NCBI RefSeq assembly: GCF_000243275.1
Contig: NZ_CM001437.1
Coordinates: 338,312-402,311, forward strand
Direction: 5' to 3'
Length of the DNA: 64,000 nucleotides
Origin: Myroides odoratus DSM 2801
Lineage (GTDB): Bacteria; Bacteroidota; Bacteroidia; Flavobacteriales; Flavobacteriaceae
Positions 32,461-41,733 of the stretch are shown here, one piece after another (within the stretch, counting starts at the first letter, position 1; every line of letters begins with the position of its first letter). Below the pieces are notes generated by a model. It saw only the letters and a program-made list of their open reading frames with translations. It did no database searches and was not told the origin of the DNA. The translations under genes were made by a program, and so were the position numbers.

Positions 32461-34542
32461 TCACCTTACTATACTCGATATTTGATAATTCGCTACTGCC
32501 CGTTGAACTAAATGTTCGTCCAATTGATTTTGTTTTTCCATGAGATAACCGCCCTCTTCATTCTCAGATACTTGAAACTGTTCTACTTTTCGATTGGGCG
32601 ATAAAACGGTTAAAACATTGTTTTCCAAATATCCCAAGTTCTGGTATGTAGCAATAAAGGCTCTTTCTTCATATTGTTTCTTGTAAATATCTTGTCCATA
32701 AAAACGAGAATCATACGAAAAATGTAGCAAGCCAAGCAAAGTGGGCATTACGTCAATTTGAGAAACCAATCGCTTTTCTTCTTTCGGCTCAATGAATCCT
32801 GGCGCATAAATCATGGCTGGGATACGATAGCGCTCTAAGGGTAAACTTGCTTTTCCAGCACTAGATGCACAGTGGTCTGCAATTACAACAAAAACAGTGT
32901 CTTTAAACCACGGTTTTGTTTTCGCTTGTTCGATAAATTTACCAATCGCGTAATCCGTATATTTGACTCCTCCATCGCGGGATTGTTCCTCTCCATCAAT
33001 AGTGATTTTACCGGTTGGATATGTATAAGGTCTATGATTACTTACCGTCATGATATGGCTAAAAAAAGGTTGTCCTTTCTCACTGTTGGCATCAAACGTT
33101 TTCAACGCCTTATCAAACATATCCTCATCGCAAACACCCCAAATGTTGCTAAACGTAATTTCATTGGGTTTTAAATCACTTTTATCAATAATCTCATAGT
33201 GATTCCCTCCAAAAAAGGTTTTCATATTATCAAAATAGCTATCACCTCCATATAAATACTGTACTTGATACCCTTGATTTTTTAATACTTTCCCCAGCGA
33301 ATACAAATCAGCATTATCTTCTTGTTTCACCAAACTCTCACCCGCACTAGGTGGTCGAGATAAGGTCACAGCTTCTAACCCTCTAACGGTGCGATTACCC
33401 ACTGCAAATAAATTGTCAAACACTAAGCTTTCTTTGGCTAATTGATCCAAATGCGGCGTGATTTGATCTGTATTTCCATAGCGTTCCATAAAAGACGCAC
33501 TTAAACTCTCCACCGTAATTAAAACAATATTTTTTTTATGCGCAGGTAAAGAATCCACGATGGTTTGTATGTTTTCAACGCCTTTACTATTGTACATGGT
33601 ATTGACAATAGCTTGTGCTTGTTTTTCATCTAATTTTTCGTAAAAATGGTTGTAATCCAAGCGACTACTTCTAAATGCTTGATAAAACTTATACCCTCCA
33701 TTGGCTTGTAATTCGTTGTAATACACATTATCTGTGGCTTGGAACTTCGTGGTATAGTTCAAAATTCCGACACAACCTAAACTCAAGATACAATACCCTA
33801 GTACAACACTCACCTTCTGTTTTGCTTCCATTGGTTGTTCAAATGCGGGACGAGCTCCTCTTGTGATCCAATAGGTCAATACACCCGCTACGGCTACAAC
33901 GCCAATCAGAATCGTTTTTATGGGATATGATTCTGCAATATTACCCACAACCTCATTGGTATAAATCAAGTAATCAACCGCAATAAAATTATAACGCACC
34001 CCAAATTCATCCCAAAACAAATACTCTCCTAGCCCTACAAATTGAACAAAAACAACCGCATAAATAAATATAATGCCACAATAAACCCCATAGCTCCAAG
34101 CGCTTCGAATTTTAGGTATAAATAAGCGCAAGCCAAAACTCAGCGTTTTATACAAGAAAAAACCTTGAGCAATTGTTGGTACTACACTGCCATACTCATG
34201 AAATATAGTAGTAAAGAATAACACGTAAACAAGTAACAACGCATAGCATCCAAAAATGAGATAGCCCCAAGGTTTTTTATATTTAAAATGGGAAACTCCC
34301 ACAAATTGTATTCCGAGAAACAAGCAGACTAGTAACGTCAAACTAACATCATTGATGATGCCTAGCATACTCAATTTAAAGAGAGAGAGTAAAGTCAAAT
34401 CTTCCCTTACTTGAAAAGCTAAAACCATTCGAAGTAAGAAACCAATCACGACTGCAAGCCCAATTAAGCGCTTAACCGTGCGTCCGAGTAAGTCAAAACA
34501 AGAAGTTGCGGATGTATTGCTCCAGCGATTTACATGCATCAT
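32461..34542 (-). CDS. LTA-synthase-like sulfatase-fold membrane enzyme
   Basis: 693 aa. About five membrane segments in the first 230 residues, then an extracytoplasmic sulfatase-fold domain: IVLITVESLSASFMERYGNT (metal Glu), FAVGNRTVRGLEAVTLSRPP (nucleophile Thr in NRTVRG), the HIMTVSNHRPYTYPTGK His, and VFVVIADHCASSAGKASLPL (Asp-His). This is the LtaS/MdoB/EptA superfamily. Gram-negative members move phosphoglycerol or phosphoethanolamine to glycans or lipids; Bacteroidetes have no lipoteichoic acid, so the acceptor is open. The start is MMHV; the second Met is equally possible. No operon partner. Confidence 0.93.
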   Translation of the reverse strand: MMHVNRWSNTSATSCFDLLGRTVKRLIGLAVVIGFLLRMVLAFQVREDLTLLSLFKLSMLGIINDVSLTLLVCLFLGIQFVGVSHFKYKKPWGYLIFGCYALLLVYVLFFTTIFHEYGSVVPTIAQGFFLYKTLSFGLRLFIPKIRSAWSYGVYCGIIFIYAVVFVQFVGLGEYLFWDEFGVRYNFIAVDYLIYTNEVVGNIAESYPIKTILIGVVAVAGVLTYWITRGARPAFEQPMEAKQKVSVVLGYCILSLGCVGILNYTTKFQATDNVYYNELQANGGYKFYQAFRSSRLDYNHFYEKLDEKQAQAIVNTMYNSKGVENIQTIVDSLPAHKKNIVLITVESLSASFMERYGNTDQITPHLDQLAKESLVFDNLFAVGNRTVRGLEAVTLSRPPSAGESLVKQEDNADLYSLGKVLKNQGYQVQYLYGGDSYFDNMKTFFGGNHYEIIDKSDLKPNEITFSNIWGVCDEDMFDKALKTFDANSEKGQPFFSHIMTVSNHRPYTYPTGKITIDGEEQSRDGGVKYTDYAIGKFIEQAKTKPWFKDTVFVVIADHCASSAGKASLPLERYRIPAMIYAPGFIEPKEEKRLVSQIDVMPTLLGLLHFSYDSRFYGQDIYKKQYEERAFIATYQNLGYLENNVLTVLSPNRKVEQFQVSENEEGGYLMEKQNQLDEHLVQRAVANYQISSIVR

Positions 34543-34739
34543 ACGACAAGTAATTTTAAATTTAGTTGTACATTTAATTCATTCTATTCGTTAGAATTTA
34601 TATACAAAAGGAAGAACTCATTTTGTAGAAAATTTGAATTTTAGAAAAATTTCACTTTTTAATCCAAAAAGCAGAACAAAAACTGAAATTCAAAATTTCT
34701 ATAAATTTGCCTACTACCTTTGTTTCAAATTCATTCCTT

Positions 34740-35414
34740 ATGAAGCTATTACTTGTTGAAGATGAACGCGAACTATCCCACAACATAGTTCAATTTTTAG
34801 AGGCTAATTATGTATGTGAACAAGCTTTTACGTTCCGTGAAGCCATGGATAAATTGAAGTTATATACCTATGATTGCATTTTGTTGGATTTGGGGCTACC
34901 TGGAGGTGATGGTCTTTTACTACTAGAAGAAATTAAGAAACTAAACATCGACAGTTCTATTTTGATTATTTCTGCTCGCAATGCCCTAGAAGATAAAATT
35001 CAAGGTCTTGAATTAGGAGCCGATGATTATTTAGCGAAACCCTTTGCTCTACCTGAGTTAAGCATCCGCATTCACGCTCAATTAAGACGTCGATTAGCTA
35101 CTGCCACCAATGATTTAATCTCGGGTAATGTAACCATTAACTTATTGAGTAAACAAGTAACTGTAAATAATAGCCCCGTTTTGTTGACCAAATCGGAATA
35201 TGCTTTACTTTTATTTCTCATAGGCAATAAAAAACGAGTAGTTTCAAAAAATGCGATTGCAGAACATCTCTCTGGAGATATGGCCGATATGCTAGACAAT
35301 CAAAACTTTGTTTATGCTCATATCAAAAATGTCAAAGCAAAGTTACAGGATCATCATTGTGACTGTACAATAAAAACCATATACGGAATTGGTTATCAAT
35401 GGATTGAAGAATGA
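34740..35414 (+). CDS. OmpR-family response regulator
   Basis: 224 aa from ATG 34740 (an in-frame TTG 33 bases earlier lies within the likely promoter box TAAATTTG at 34702). Receiver: LLVEDERELSHN (Asp pair), phosphoacceptor Asp50 in CILLDLGLPGGDGLL, SARNALEDKIQGLELGADDY, LAKPFALPEL (Lys). The DNA-binding winged helix is at about 125-224: KSEYALLLFLIGNKKRVVSK, IGYQWIEE at the end. It overlaps the sensor-kinase gene by four bases (35411-35414), so the two form a two-component pair. Confidence 0.96.
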   Translation: MKLLLVEDERELSHNIVQFLEANYVCEQAFTFREAMDKLKLYTYDCILLDLGLPGGDGLLLLEEIKKLNIDSSILIISARNALEDKIQGLELGADDYLAKPFALPELSIRIHAQLRRRLATATNDLISGNVTINLLSKQVTVNNSPVLLTKSEYALLLFLIGNKKRVVSKNAIAEHLSGDMADMLDNQNFVYAHIKNVKAKLQDHHCDCTIKTIYGIGYQWIEE

Positions 35415-36706
35415 AGAGTTTATTAAGTACATACCAGCGTTATTTTATCCTGTACACGAGTCTTTTGTTGATGGGTTGTGCTCCTTTATTTTATTGGGTC
35501 ATGGAGTTCTGTTATGCGGAAGATTTAGATGAATTAATCGAATATCGCACCCATGATTTTACGCATAATCAACTACCTGAACTCACGAAGCAAGACATCC
35601 CCATGTGGAATAAATACAATTACGATTTGCAAATTATCCCCTATGATACTGCTATCCTTGTCAATGAACCACAATTGATTTCTTTTTTCAACCCTGCAGA
35701 AGGATATGAAGTAGGATATCGAACCCTATACACGCCTATTATCATTGAAAATCAACCTTATCTCCTACTTTCGAGAATTGCCATGGTTGAACCAGGTGAT
35801 TTACTCCATACCTTACTGTATGAATATGGATTAATCGTGTTGATTTTCTTTTTATCCATTGTCTTGATTCAAAAATTATTAGCCAAAAAACTGTGGTCTC
35901 CTTTTTATCAAACGTTGAATCAAATTGAACATTACAACTTGGAAAAAGGCCATGTACCTGTTTTCAAATCGACTAAGACACTAGAATTTAATCGATTAAA
36001 TAACAACCTACAACATCTGATTGAAAATAACTTGGCTGTTTTCAAGCAGCAAAGAGTATTTATCGACAATGCTTCCCATGAATTACAAACGCCTTTGGCG
36101 GTTTTTCGTTCTCAATTGGATTTGCTTTTACAAGATACAGACCTTACGCAAAAACAAATGCACTTGTTGCAATCGCTTTATAACGTTTCCTCTCGATTCA
36201 ATCGACTAAACAAAAATCTTTTGCTACTCGCTAAAATTGAAAACAATCAATTTCAACAGTTCCAACACATTAACCTTGCGGAGTTACTCGCTACGCAATG
36301 GAGTTTTTTCGAAGAATTAGCGGCTGAAAAAGAGATTCAAATTACCCAAACGCTAGATGCAACTATCAATGTTGAAGGCATCTACTTCCTGCTTGAATCG
36401 CTATTTAGCAACTTATTATCCAATGCTATTAAATACTGCCCTACTGGAGGAAGTATTCATCTCCACTTGGATGCTACAGGTGTTCAACTTTCTAATACTG
36501 GAGAGGCTGCCTTGGATCCTGAACGTATTTTCCTGCGTTTTAATCGAGCAACAGAAGAGAAAAATGGAACAGGATTAGGTTTAGCCATTGTAAGTGAAAT
36601 TGTCAAATTACACCAATGGACCATTCAATATTCCTATACCGCTAATCGCCATTGTTTTACTATTCTATTTGCGAAGTCTCACGCTGAATCTCTACTCAAA
36701 CAGTAA
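35411..36706 (+). CDS. Sensor histidine kinase paired with the OmpR-type regulator
   Basis: 431 aa. Membrane segments at about 11-31 and 137-157 enclose a periplasmic domain of about 105 residues. HisKA: FIDNASHELQTPLAVFRSQL with His223. HATPase: NLLSNAIKYCPTGGSIHLHL (N box) and GTGLGLAIVSEIVKLH (G box). The D box is worn (LSNTGEAALDPERIFLRF), a variation common in small Bacteroidetes kinases of the QseC type. No clear HAMP is seen. The signal is unknown. Confidence 0.95.
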   Translation: MKSLLSTYQRYFILYTSLLLMGCAPLFYWVMEFCYAEDLDELIEYRTHDFTHNQLPELTKQDIPMWNKYNYDLQIIPYDTAILVNEPQLISFFNPAEGYEVGYRTLYTPIIIENQPYLLLSRIAMVEPGDLLHTLLYEYGLIVLIFFLSIVLIQKLLAKKLWSPFYQTLNQIEHYNLEKGHVPVFKSTKTLEFNRLNNNLQHLIENNLAVFKQQRVFIDNASHELQTPLAVFRSQLDLLLQDTDLTQKQMHLLQSLYNVSSRFNRLNKNLLLLAKIENNQFQQFQHINLAELLATQWSFFEELAAEKEIQITQTLDATINVEGIYFLLESLFSNLLSNAIKYCPTGGSIHLHLDATGVQLSNTGEAALDPERIFLRFNRATEEKNGTGLGLAIVSEIVKLHQWTIQYSYTANRHCFTILFAKSHAESLLKQ

Positions 36707-36797
36707 ACGTTAAACGATAATCTTTTATTAAAAATTCACATGTGGGCATATAATTCACTACTTTTATCATATTAATTCTTAATAACAAAAGTTTAGT

Positions 36798-37277
36798 ATG
36801 AAAAAAGTAATCGGATTTTTAATTGTTTTTTTAAGTTTAACTACAGCAAGTATGGCGCAAAAAGTAGATGTATCTGTTTTTCCAAAGCCAGAAAAAGGGT
36901 ACAAACAAATGGTAATTGAAGTACCTCATTCTGCTCAAGATGGCAATAAAAAGATTGAATTTCGAGTAGGAAAAATGATGGAAGTAGATGGTTGCAACAA
37001 CTACGGCTTAATGGGAACTTTAGAGAAAAAAGACTTACAAGGTTGGGGGTATGACTACTATGTATTCCAAAGCAATGGGGATGCATTCTCTACTCAAATG
37101 GGGTGTCCTGATGCTCCAAAAAGAAATTTATTTGTATCAAGTCAACCAGAAACGACACGTTACAATGGAAGAATGCCTATCGTAATTTACGTACCAGAAG
37201 GATTTGACGTAAAATTTAAAATCTTTACAGCAGATCAAGACGAATACGAAGCACAAGAAATTCGCATAAAAAAATAA
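36798..37277 (+). CDS. eco: Ecotin, periplasmic serine protease inhibitor
   Basis: 159 aa. Signal peptide (residues 1-20, ending SMAQ). Mature part aligns with E. coli ecotin: FPKPEKGYKQMVIEVPHSAQ, EVDGCNNYGLMGTLEKKDLQ, GWGYDYYVFQSN, the reactive loop SFSTQMGCPDAPK-like segment DAFSTQMGCPDAP, then MPIVIYVPEGFDVKFKIF. The disulfide pair Cys (GCN and GCP) is kept. E. coli ecotin has Met-Met at the reactive loop (STMMACP); here it is STQMGCP, so the P1 residue is Gln instead of Met. Ecotin protects against host or environmental trypsin-like and elastase-like proteases. It has its own strong terminator. Confidence 0.93.
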   Translation: MKKVIGFLIVFLSLTTASMAQKVDVSVFPKPEKGYKQMVIEVPHSAQDGNKKIEFRVGKMMEVDGCNNYGLMGTLEKKDLQGWGYDYYVFQSNGDAFSTQMGCPDAPKRNLFVSSQPETTRYNGRMPIVIYVPEGFDVKFKIFTADQDEYEAQEIRIKK

Positions 37278-37303
37278 GACACCACCCTGATGTGGTCCTT
37301 TAT

Positions 37304-37335
37304 AAACGGAGTAAAAGTTATCTTTTACTCCGTTT
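37304..37335 (+). terminator. Terminator of ecotin
   Basis: AAACGGAGTAAAA (37304-37316) and TTTTACTCCGTTT (37323-37335), perfect 13-bp stem, 6-nt loop, T run. Confidence 0.92.
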
Positions 37336-37638
37336 TTTTATACCTATTCTCTACTGATATAACTATTTATCGGCTTTTATTAGTTCCTATCGGAGCATTA
37401 AAAATAAATCATACATTTGCGCTGTCCGATGAATTAACGTAAACCCTATTGAATGCAGTTGTGATTTAAGGATAAATGCTTACTTTAGGGGTCATTCATT
37501 CCTAGCTGATTGAAAATTGCTGTTGTAGTACAACTAGAAAGAGATAGGCTATGCGTTTGAGATAGAAATGAATACTAAAGAAGAACAATTCATCCGCAAT
37601 AAGAAGGTGAATTGGAACTAACAGACAAAGACTTTGTA
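37336..37638 (+). other. Leader region of the following kinase gene
   Basis: About 300 bases without a clear gene. TACATTTG at 37412-37419 matches the -7 box; no clean -33 box. A leader of about 210 bases would follow. It contains a 17-codon frame (ATG about 37569) of unknown meaning. No response-regulator sequence survives here. Confidence 0.45.
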
Positions 37639-38994
37639 ATGAAAATTCGCACTCGACTATCCCTCCAATTCTTAGGTCTATTCACCATATTACTTTCTAT
37701 TGTACTAGTCGCTATCTATTTTGTGGTAGCAAATCATTGGCAGAAAAACTTTTTCAAACAACTGGAGGATCGAGCGTATATTGTTGGACACAACTATTTA
37801 GCAGAAGACAATTTTACGTATGCGGAATTTCAAGAAGTATTGCGAAAATTTCCGCGCACACTCCCCCAAGAACAGATCCGCATTTACACCCTTGACTTTA
37901 ATCCTATTTTCATTGCAGAAAATGAATTGAAATGGGATAAGGCTGTGCTACAAGCGGTTGTGGATGACAATAAGGTGTGGTTCAAACAGGGAGATGAATA
38001 CGTTTTCGGTGTATTGTACAAAGATAATTCTGGTGATTATATTGTGATGGCTAAGGCTGTTGACCAAACGGGATTAGATGCCCTAAAACAGTTGCGTTCT
38101 ATCATGTTAATCAGTTTGTTGATTGCCTTGTTAATTACTTTTATTCTATCTCGCTTCTTTGCAGAGTCGTTTTTACACCCCATAAAGAAAATCATTCATC
38201 ACGTACAATCGAGAAATGTAGATACCTTAGCTGAGCCTATTTCTACCACGGAAATGTCCAGGGATGAAATCCGCACCTTGAGTGAGGCAATTAATACCTT
38301 ATTTGAGCGATTACACGAATCCTTTGAAAGTCAAAAAGCCTTTGTTGCCCATGCGTCACACGAATTAAAAACGCCGATTGCCGCTGTATTGGGAACCGCA
38401 GAAATTACCTTAACCCAAGAGCGAGAGCCGCAAGCCTATCAACAAGCTTTACAATCCATCATTCAGGATACCATTTACACGGATCAAATCATCAATAACT
38501 TGCTCACATTAGCTAAACTAGATCAAGTAAATTACGATGTATCCCCTATTGATTTCGAGTCTTTTTGGTGGCAAACGATTGATAACCTCATGCTACATCA
38601 CAAGGATTTAAAACTAAATTTTATTCTAAAAACAAAAGAAGAGTTACATAAATTACACCTTCAAGGCAACCAACAACTGTTAGGTCTTGCCCTATCCAAT
38701 ATTATATTAAATGCAGATAAATTCTCCTTTAATCAAACCATAGACCTTCTTTTAGATAGTTCAGAGACGTCCATTATCATCCAAATTAAAGATAGCGGCA
38801 TCGGAATTAAAGCGGAGGATTTGGAAAAATTAACGCTGCCTTTCTATCGTTCATCGAATGCATTTCCTATTCAAGGAACGGGATTAGGCCTATCATTAGC
38901 TTTTAAAATTATTACGATACACCAAGGACATTTAACGATTGAATCTGAACTTGGACACTATACTTTAGTTACCATTCAACTACCTAAAGCATAG
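37639..38994 (+). CDS. Sensor histidine kinase (HAMP type), no adjacent regulator
   Basis: 451 aa from ATG 37639 (MKIRTRLSLQFLGLF); an upstream TTG is less likely. Two membrane segments (about 8-28 and 155-175) around a periplasmic domain of about 125 residues. HAMP follows (HPIKKIIHHVQSRNVDTLAE). HisKA AHASHELKTPIAAVLGTAEI with His241; N box NIILNADKFSFNQ; D box IQIKDSGIGIKAEDLEKLTL; G box GTGLGLSLAFKIITIH. All boxes look intact. A response-regulator gene would be expected beside it but is absent. Confidence 0.95.
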   Translation: MKIRTRLSLQFLGLFTILLSIVLVAIYFVVANHWQKNFFKQLEDRAYIVGHNYLAEDNFTYAEFQEVLRKFPRTLPQEQIRIYTLDFNPIFIAENELKWDKAVLQAVVDDNKVWFKQGDEYVFGVLYKDNSGDYIVMAKAVDQTGLDALKQLRSIMLISLLIALLITFILSRFFAESFLHPIKKIIHHVQSRNVDTLAEPISTTEMSRDEIRTLSEAINTLFERLHESFESQKAFVAHASHELKTPIAAVLGTAEITLTQEREPQAYQQALQSIIQDTIYTDQIINNLLTLAKLDQVNYDVSPIDFESFWWQTIDNLMLHHKDLKLNFILKTKEELHKLHLQGNQQLLGLALSNIILNADKFSFNQTIDLLLDSSETSIIIQIKDSGIGIKAEDLEKLTLPFYRSSNAFPIQGTGLGLSLAFKIITIHQGHLTIESELGHYTLVTIQLPKA

Positions 38995-39030
38995 CTTGCA
39001 ATACATAAACAACAACATTCTTATTTTTTC

Positions 39031-41052
39031 ATGATTTACAAAAAGATATTAGCCCCCTCCTTTTACATCTTGTTTATTGTGTCACTTCTTTGCAGCAGTT
39101 GTCAGCCCAAGCAATCCAAACACGAAACGGATTTAGACAACCTCTTTGCTTATAAGCGAACATCGGCTCAAAAAGACAGCATTTCACAAAAATATGAAGC
39201 TGAAGTCACTGCGTTCCTCCAATCTGAGGATCAGCCTCGTGAACAATTGGATCATTTAATTAATCAATTGCGTTGGAGCAGCAATCAAGAAGCCTTTTTC
39301 ACCTTGATTACTATGGCTGAAAAACAGGCGAAAAAACAAAAAGATTATACCCGTTTGGCTGATATCTATGAAGATGTTGCTGTTTTCTATCACGACAATC
39401 AACAATTGGATAGCGTATATGCGTACTACTTAAAAGCAGAAAGATTTTATGGCAAAAGTGCGGATAGTTTAGCTCTAGCTGAAAACATTTACTATCAAGC
39501 GCGATTATTATACGAAGTGGGGTTCCATAAGGAATCTGAAAACAAGCTATATCAGGCATTAAAACTATTGGAGAAAAAACCAGATCATCCCATTCACATT
39601 GAATCCAATCAATTAAAATCGTTCTATGTAACAGATCTTTTTCAACATCCCGAGGCTTTGCAAACGCTTTTGGATACCTATGAAATACTAAAAAAAGACG
39701 AAGGGAAATACAACACGTTACCAGAAGAAAAATACAATCTGGCGATGTCTAATTTACTAGGTAATATAGCCGTCTTTTATGAAGAACTGAACGATTTGAA
39801 ACAAGCGGAATTTTTTGTTTTAAAAGCCCTTGAATACTTTGAGAAAAGCAATGCCCCAAAACAATTATATGCCCATCTAAAAACGACGTACTACCTCTCC
39901 CTCTATAATCAAGGGAAAGACGACAATATTATTGAGCATTTGACTGAATCTTATGAAATTTACACCAAACTCAATCACCCCTTTTATGCCATTGATATCT
40001 GTCATGAACTTGCAAATATATATAACGATTTCGATCAACCCGAACAAGCATTGTTTTGGCTACAAAAAGCCTATAATTTAGCGGATGAGAATAAGTTTTA
40101 CAAGCAAAAGAAATTTGCTGTACAAGAACTCCTGCTCTTTCATGCTGATCAACAATCGACCGAGTTAATTAGAGAATTAGTTGACTTAACACAACTCTTA
40201 GAGAATACACAAGTTGAAACCAAAAGTAAATTTGCTAAAATTGAATACAACTCTTTTCTTTTGGAACAAGAAAACGAGACGTTAAAGCAAAAAATATACC
40301 TCTTATATGTGAGTGCTTTTGCTGTGATTGGCAGTTTGCTTTTCTTCCTTATTTGGTTTCGATTAAAATCGAAGAATCGAGAATTAGAGCACACCAATAG
40401 CCAAAAATCCAAAAACGAACAAATCTTAAACTTACTGATTGAGAATAACTCCATCGAACATGTAACGACACTAAAAGAGCGCAATCGCATTGCCAAAGAT
40501 CTTCATGATGGGGTCATCAACAGCATATTTACCTTGCGTTTTAATACGCAATTGCTCGAAATTCCCAACAAGAATTTAAAAGAAATGCTAGTGAATGAAT
40601 TGGTATACTTGGAAAATAAAATCCGCGATATTTCTCATTCCTTTTCACAGGCTAATATTTTTAAAAATAAATCGTTTGAAAACTTATTAATAGAATTGGT
40701 TCACAAGCAATCGAATAAATACAAAACGGATTTCTCCATTGCGGTAGAAGATAATGTAAGCCTGAATCAACTATCAACAATACAAAAGGTAAACATCTAT
40801 CAGATTATTCAAGAAGCGCTGCAGAATGTCAATAAACACGCCCAAGCGAGTACCTGCAAATTGAAGATATACACGAATGATACCCATCTTATTTTTGAAG
40901 TAAAGGACAATGGTTCTGGGATGAAAAAAACAACCCATCGCGGGATTGGTTTAAATAATATGGCGGAACGAGCGGCACTCATTCAAGCGGAATTAAAGAT
41001 TCAATCCAATCTTCAGCAAGGAATGGCAATCGTTTTGTTTTTAAACTGCTAA
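39031..41052 (+). CDS. TPR-containing NarL-type sensor kinase (HisKA_3), no adjacent regulator
   Basis: 673 aa. Signal with lipobox-like LLCSSC (Cys about 24). TPR-like helical repeats from about 50 to 390 (LADIYEDVAVFYHDNQQLDS, AIDICHELANIYNDFDQPEQ). One membrane segment at about 424-444. HisKA_3: ERNRIAKDLHDGVINSIFTL with His492. HATPase: IIQEALQNVNKHAQASTCKL and VKDNGSGMKKTTHRGIGLNN. This architecture (periplasmic TPRs, one TM, NarL-type kinase) is frequent in Flavobacteria and is normally paired with a LuxR-type regulator; none adjoins this one. A similar kinase at 52.5 kb does have its regulator. Confidence 0.95.
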   Translation: MIYKKILAPSFYILFIVSLLCSSCQPKQSKHETDLDNLFAYKRTSAQKDSISQKYEAEVTAFLQSEDQPREQLDHLINQLRWSSNQEAFFTLITMAEKQAKKQKDYTRLADIYEDVAVFYHDNQQLDSVYAYYLKAERFYGKSADSLALAENIYYQARLLYEVGFHKESENKLYQALKLLEKKPDHPIHIESNQLKSFYVTDLFQHPEALQTLLDTYEILKKDEGKYNTLPEEKYNLAMSNLLGNIAVFYEELNDLKQAEFFVLKALEYFEKSNAPKQLYAHLKTTYYLSLYNQGKDDNIIEHLTESYEIYTKLNHPFYAIDICHELANIYNDFDQPEQALFWLQKAYNLADENKFYKQKKFAVQELLLFHADQQSTELIRELVDLTQLLENTQVETKSKFAKIEYNSFLLEQENETLKQKIYLLYVSAFAVIGSLLFFLIWFRLKSKNRELEHTNSQKSKNEQILNLLIENNSIEHVTTLKERNRIAKDLHDGVINSIFTLRFNTQLLEIPNKNLKEMLVNELVYLENKIRDISHSFSQANIFKNKSFENLLIELVHKQSNKYKTDFSIAVEDNVSLNQLSTIQKVNIYQIIQEALQNVNKHAQASTCKLKIYTNDTHLIFEVKDNGSGMKKTTHRGIGLNNMAERAALIQAELKIQSNLQQGMAIVLFLNC

Positions 41053-41700
41053 TTAGCGAATATCGCGTTGATCTGTAGAAATGGTCAAACATTCTATTAC
41101 TGTGGCATCAGCAGCAATTCTAAGCCCTGTTAGGCCATACCCATAATACGCTCCAGTATCAATATTCCACGAATCAGAATCAGGCGTGTATTGCGCTTGA
41201 TTCGATTTCAAAGGAGTGTGTCCGTGTATTTGCAATTTTCCTATCGCTTTCAAGGGTTTTCTATTCCACAATACACTGTCATCTCCTTCTTCTAAAAAGG
41301 GATCTTCCGTTTCAGCAATACCTGCGTGTGTCACTATAAAATGAGGCGTTTCATAACACAACGGGCGCTGTACAAGCCAAGGTAAAATAACCTCATTTTG
41401 AATCCCTTGTTGTGCAAAATGAGCCAAAGTTGCATCCCCACCTTGACGAGTCCAATTTTCATTGCTTCCCTCTATAATATATTGAATGAGCTCCGCTTCG
41501 TGATTGCCTTTGAGAACAATACAGTTGTCATAGGTGCAGGTTAATTCCATCGCTTTTAAAACAACCTCAGCGCTATACTTTCCGCGATCGATTAAATCAC
41601 CGACTAAAATCAACGTTTCTTCTTCCTTCTTCCAATGAGTTAAGAGTTGATTCAACGTATAATAGCACCCGTGAATATCACCTATAATGAAGTAATTCAT
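41053..41700 (-). CDS. Metallophosphoesterase (bacterial PP2A-like Ser/Thr phosphatase)
   Basis: 215 aa counted from ATG 41700 (MNYFIIGDIHGCYYTL); another ATG at 41730 would add 10 residues. Motifs of the calcineurin-like fold: GDIHGC, VGDLIDRGKYSAEVV, LKGNHEAELIQY and IHGHTPLKSNQA. Such enzymes (PrpA-like, or diadenosine tetraphosphatase-like) act on Ser/Thr phosphoproteins or nucleotides; substrate not determined. It follows the exonuclease gene with no gap. Confidence 0.92.
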   Translation of the reverse strand: MNYFIIGDIHGCYYTLNQLLTHWKKEEETLILVGDLIDRGKYSAEVVLKAMELTCTYDNCIVLKGNHEAELIQYIIEGSNENWTRQGGDATLAHFAQQGIQNEVILPWLVQRPLCYETPHFIVTHAGIAETEDPFLEEGDDSVLWNRKPLKAIGKLQIHGHTPLKSNQAQYTPDSDSWNIDTGAYYGYGLTGLRIAADATVIECLTISTDQRDIR

Positions 41701-41733
41701 CTTTTTCAATTCGTAACTTACTTGAGGCATCAA

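Noticed and set aside
34707..34739. TTG start of the OmpR-type regulator
   Set aside because: It overlaps a -7-like box, and the receiver fold begins at MKLLLVEDE (ATG 34740).
37420..37638. Decayed response regulator upstream of the HAMP kinase
   Set aside because: No receiver or winged-helix motif in any frame; only a 17-codon frame is seen.
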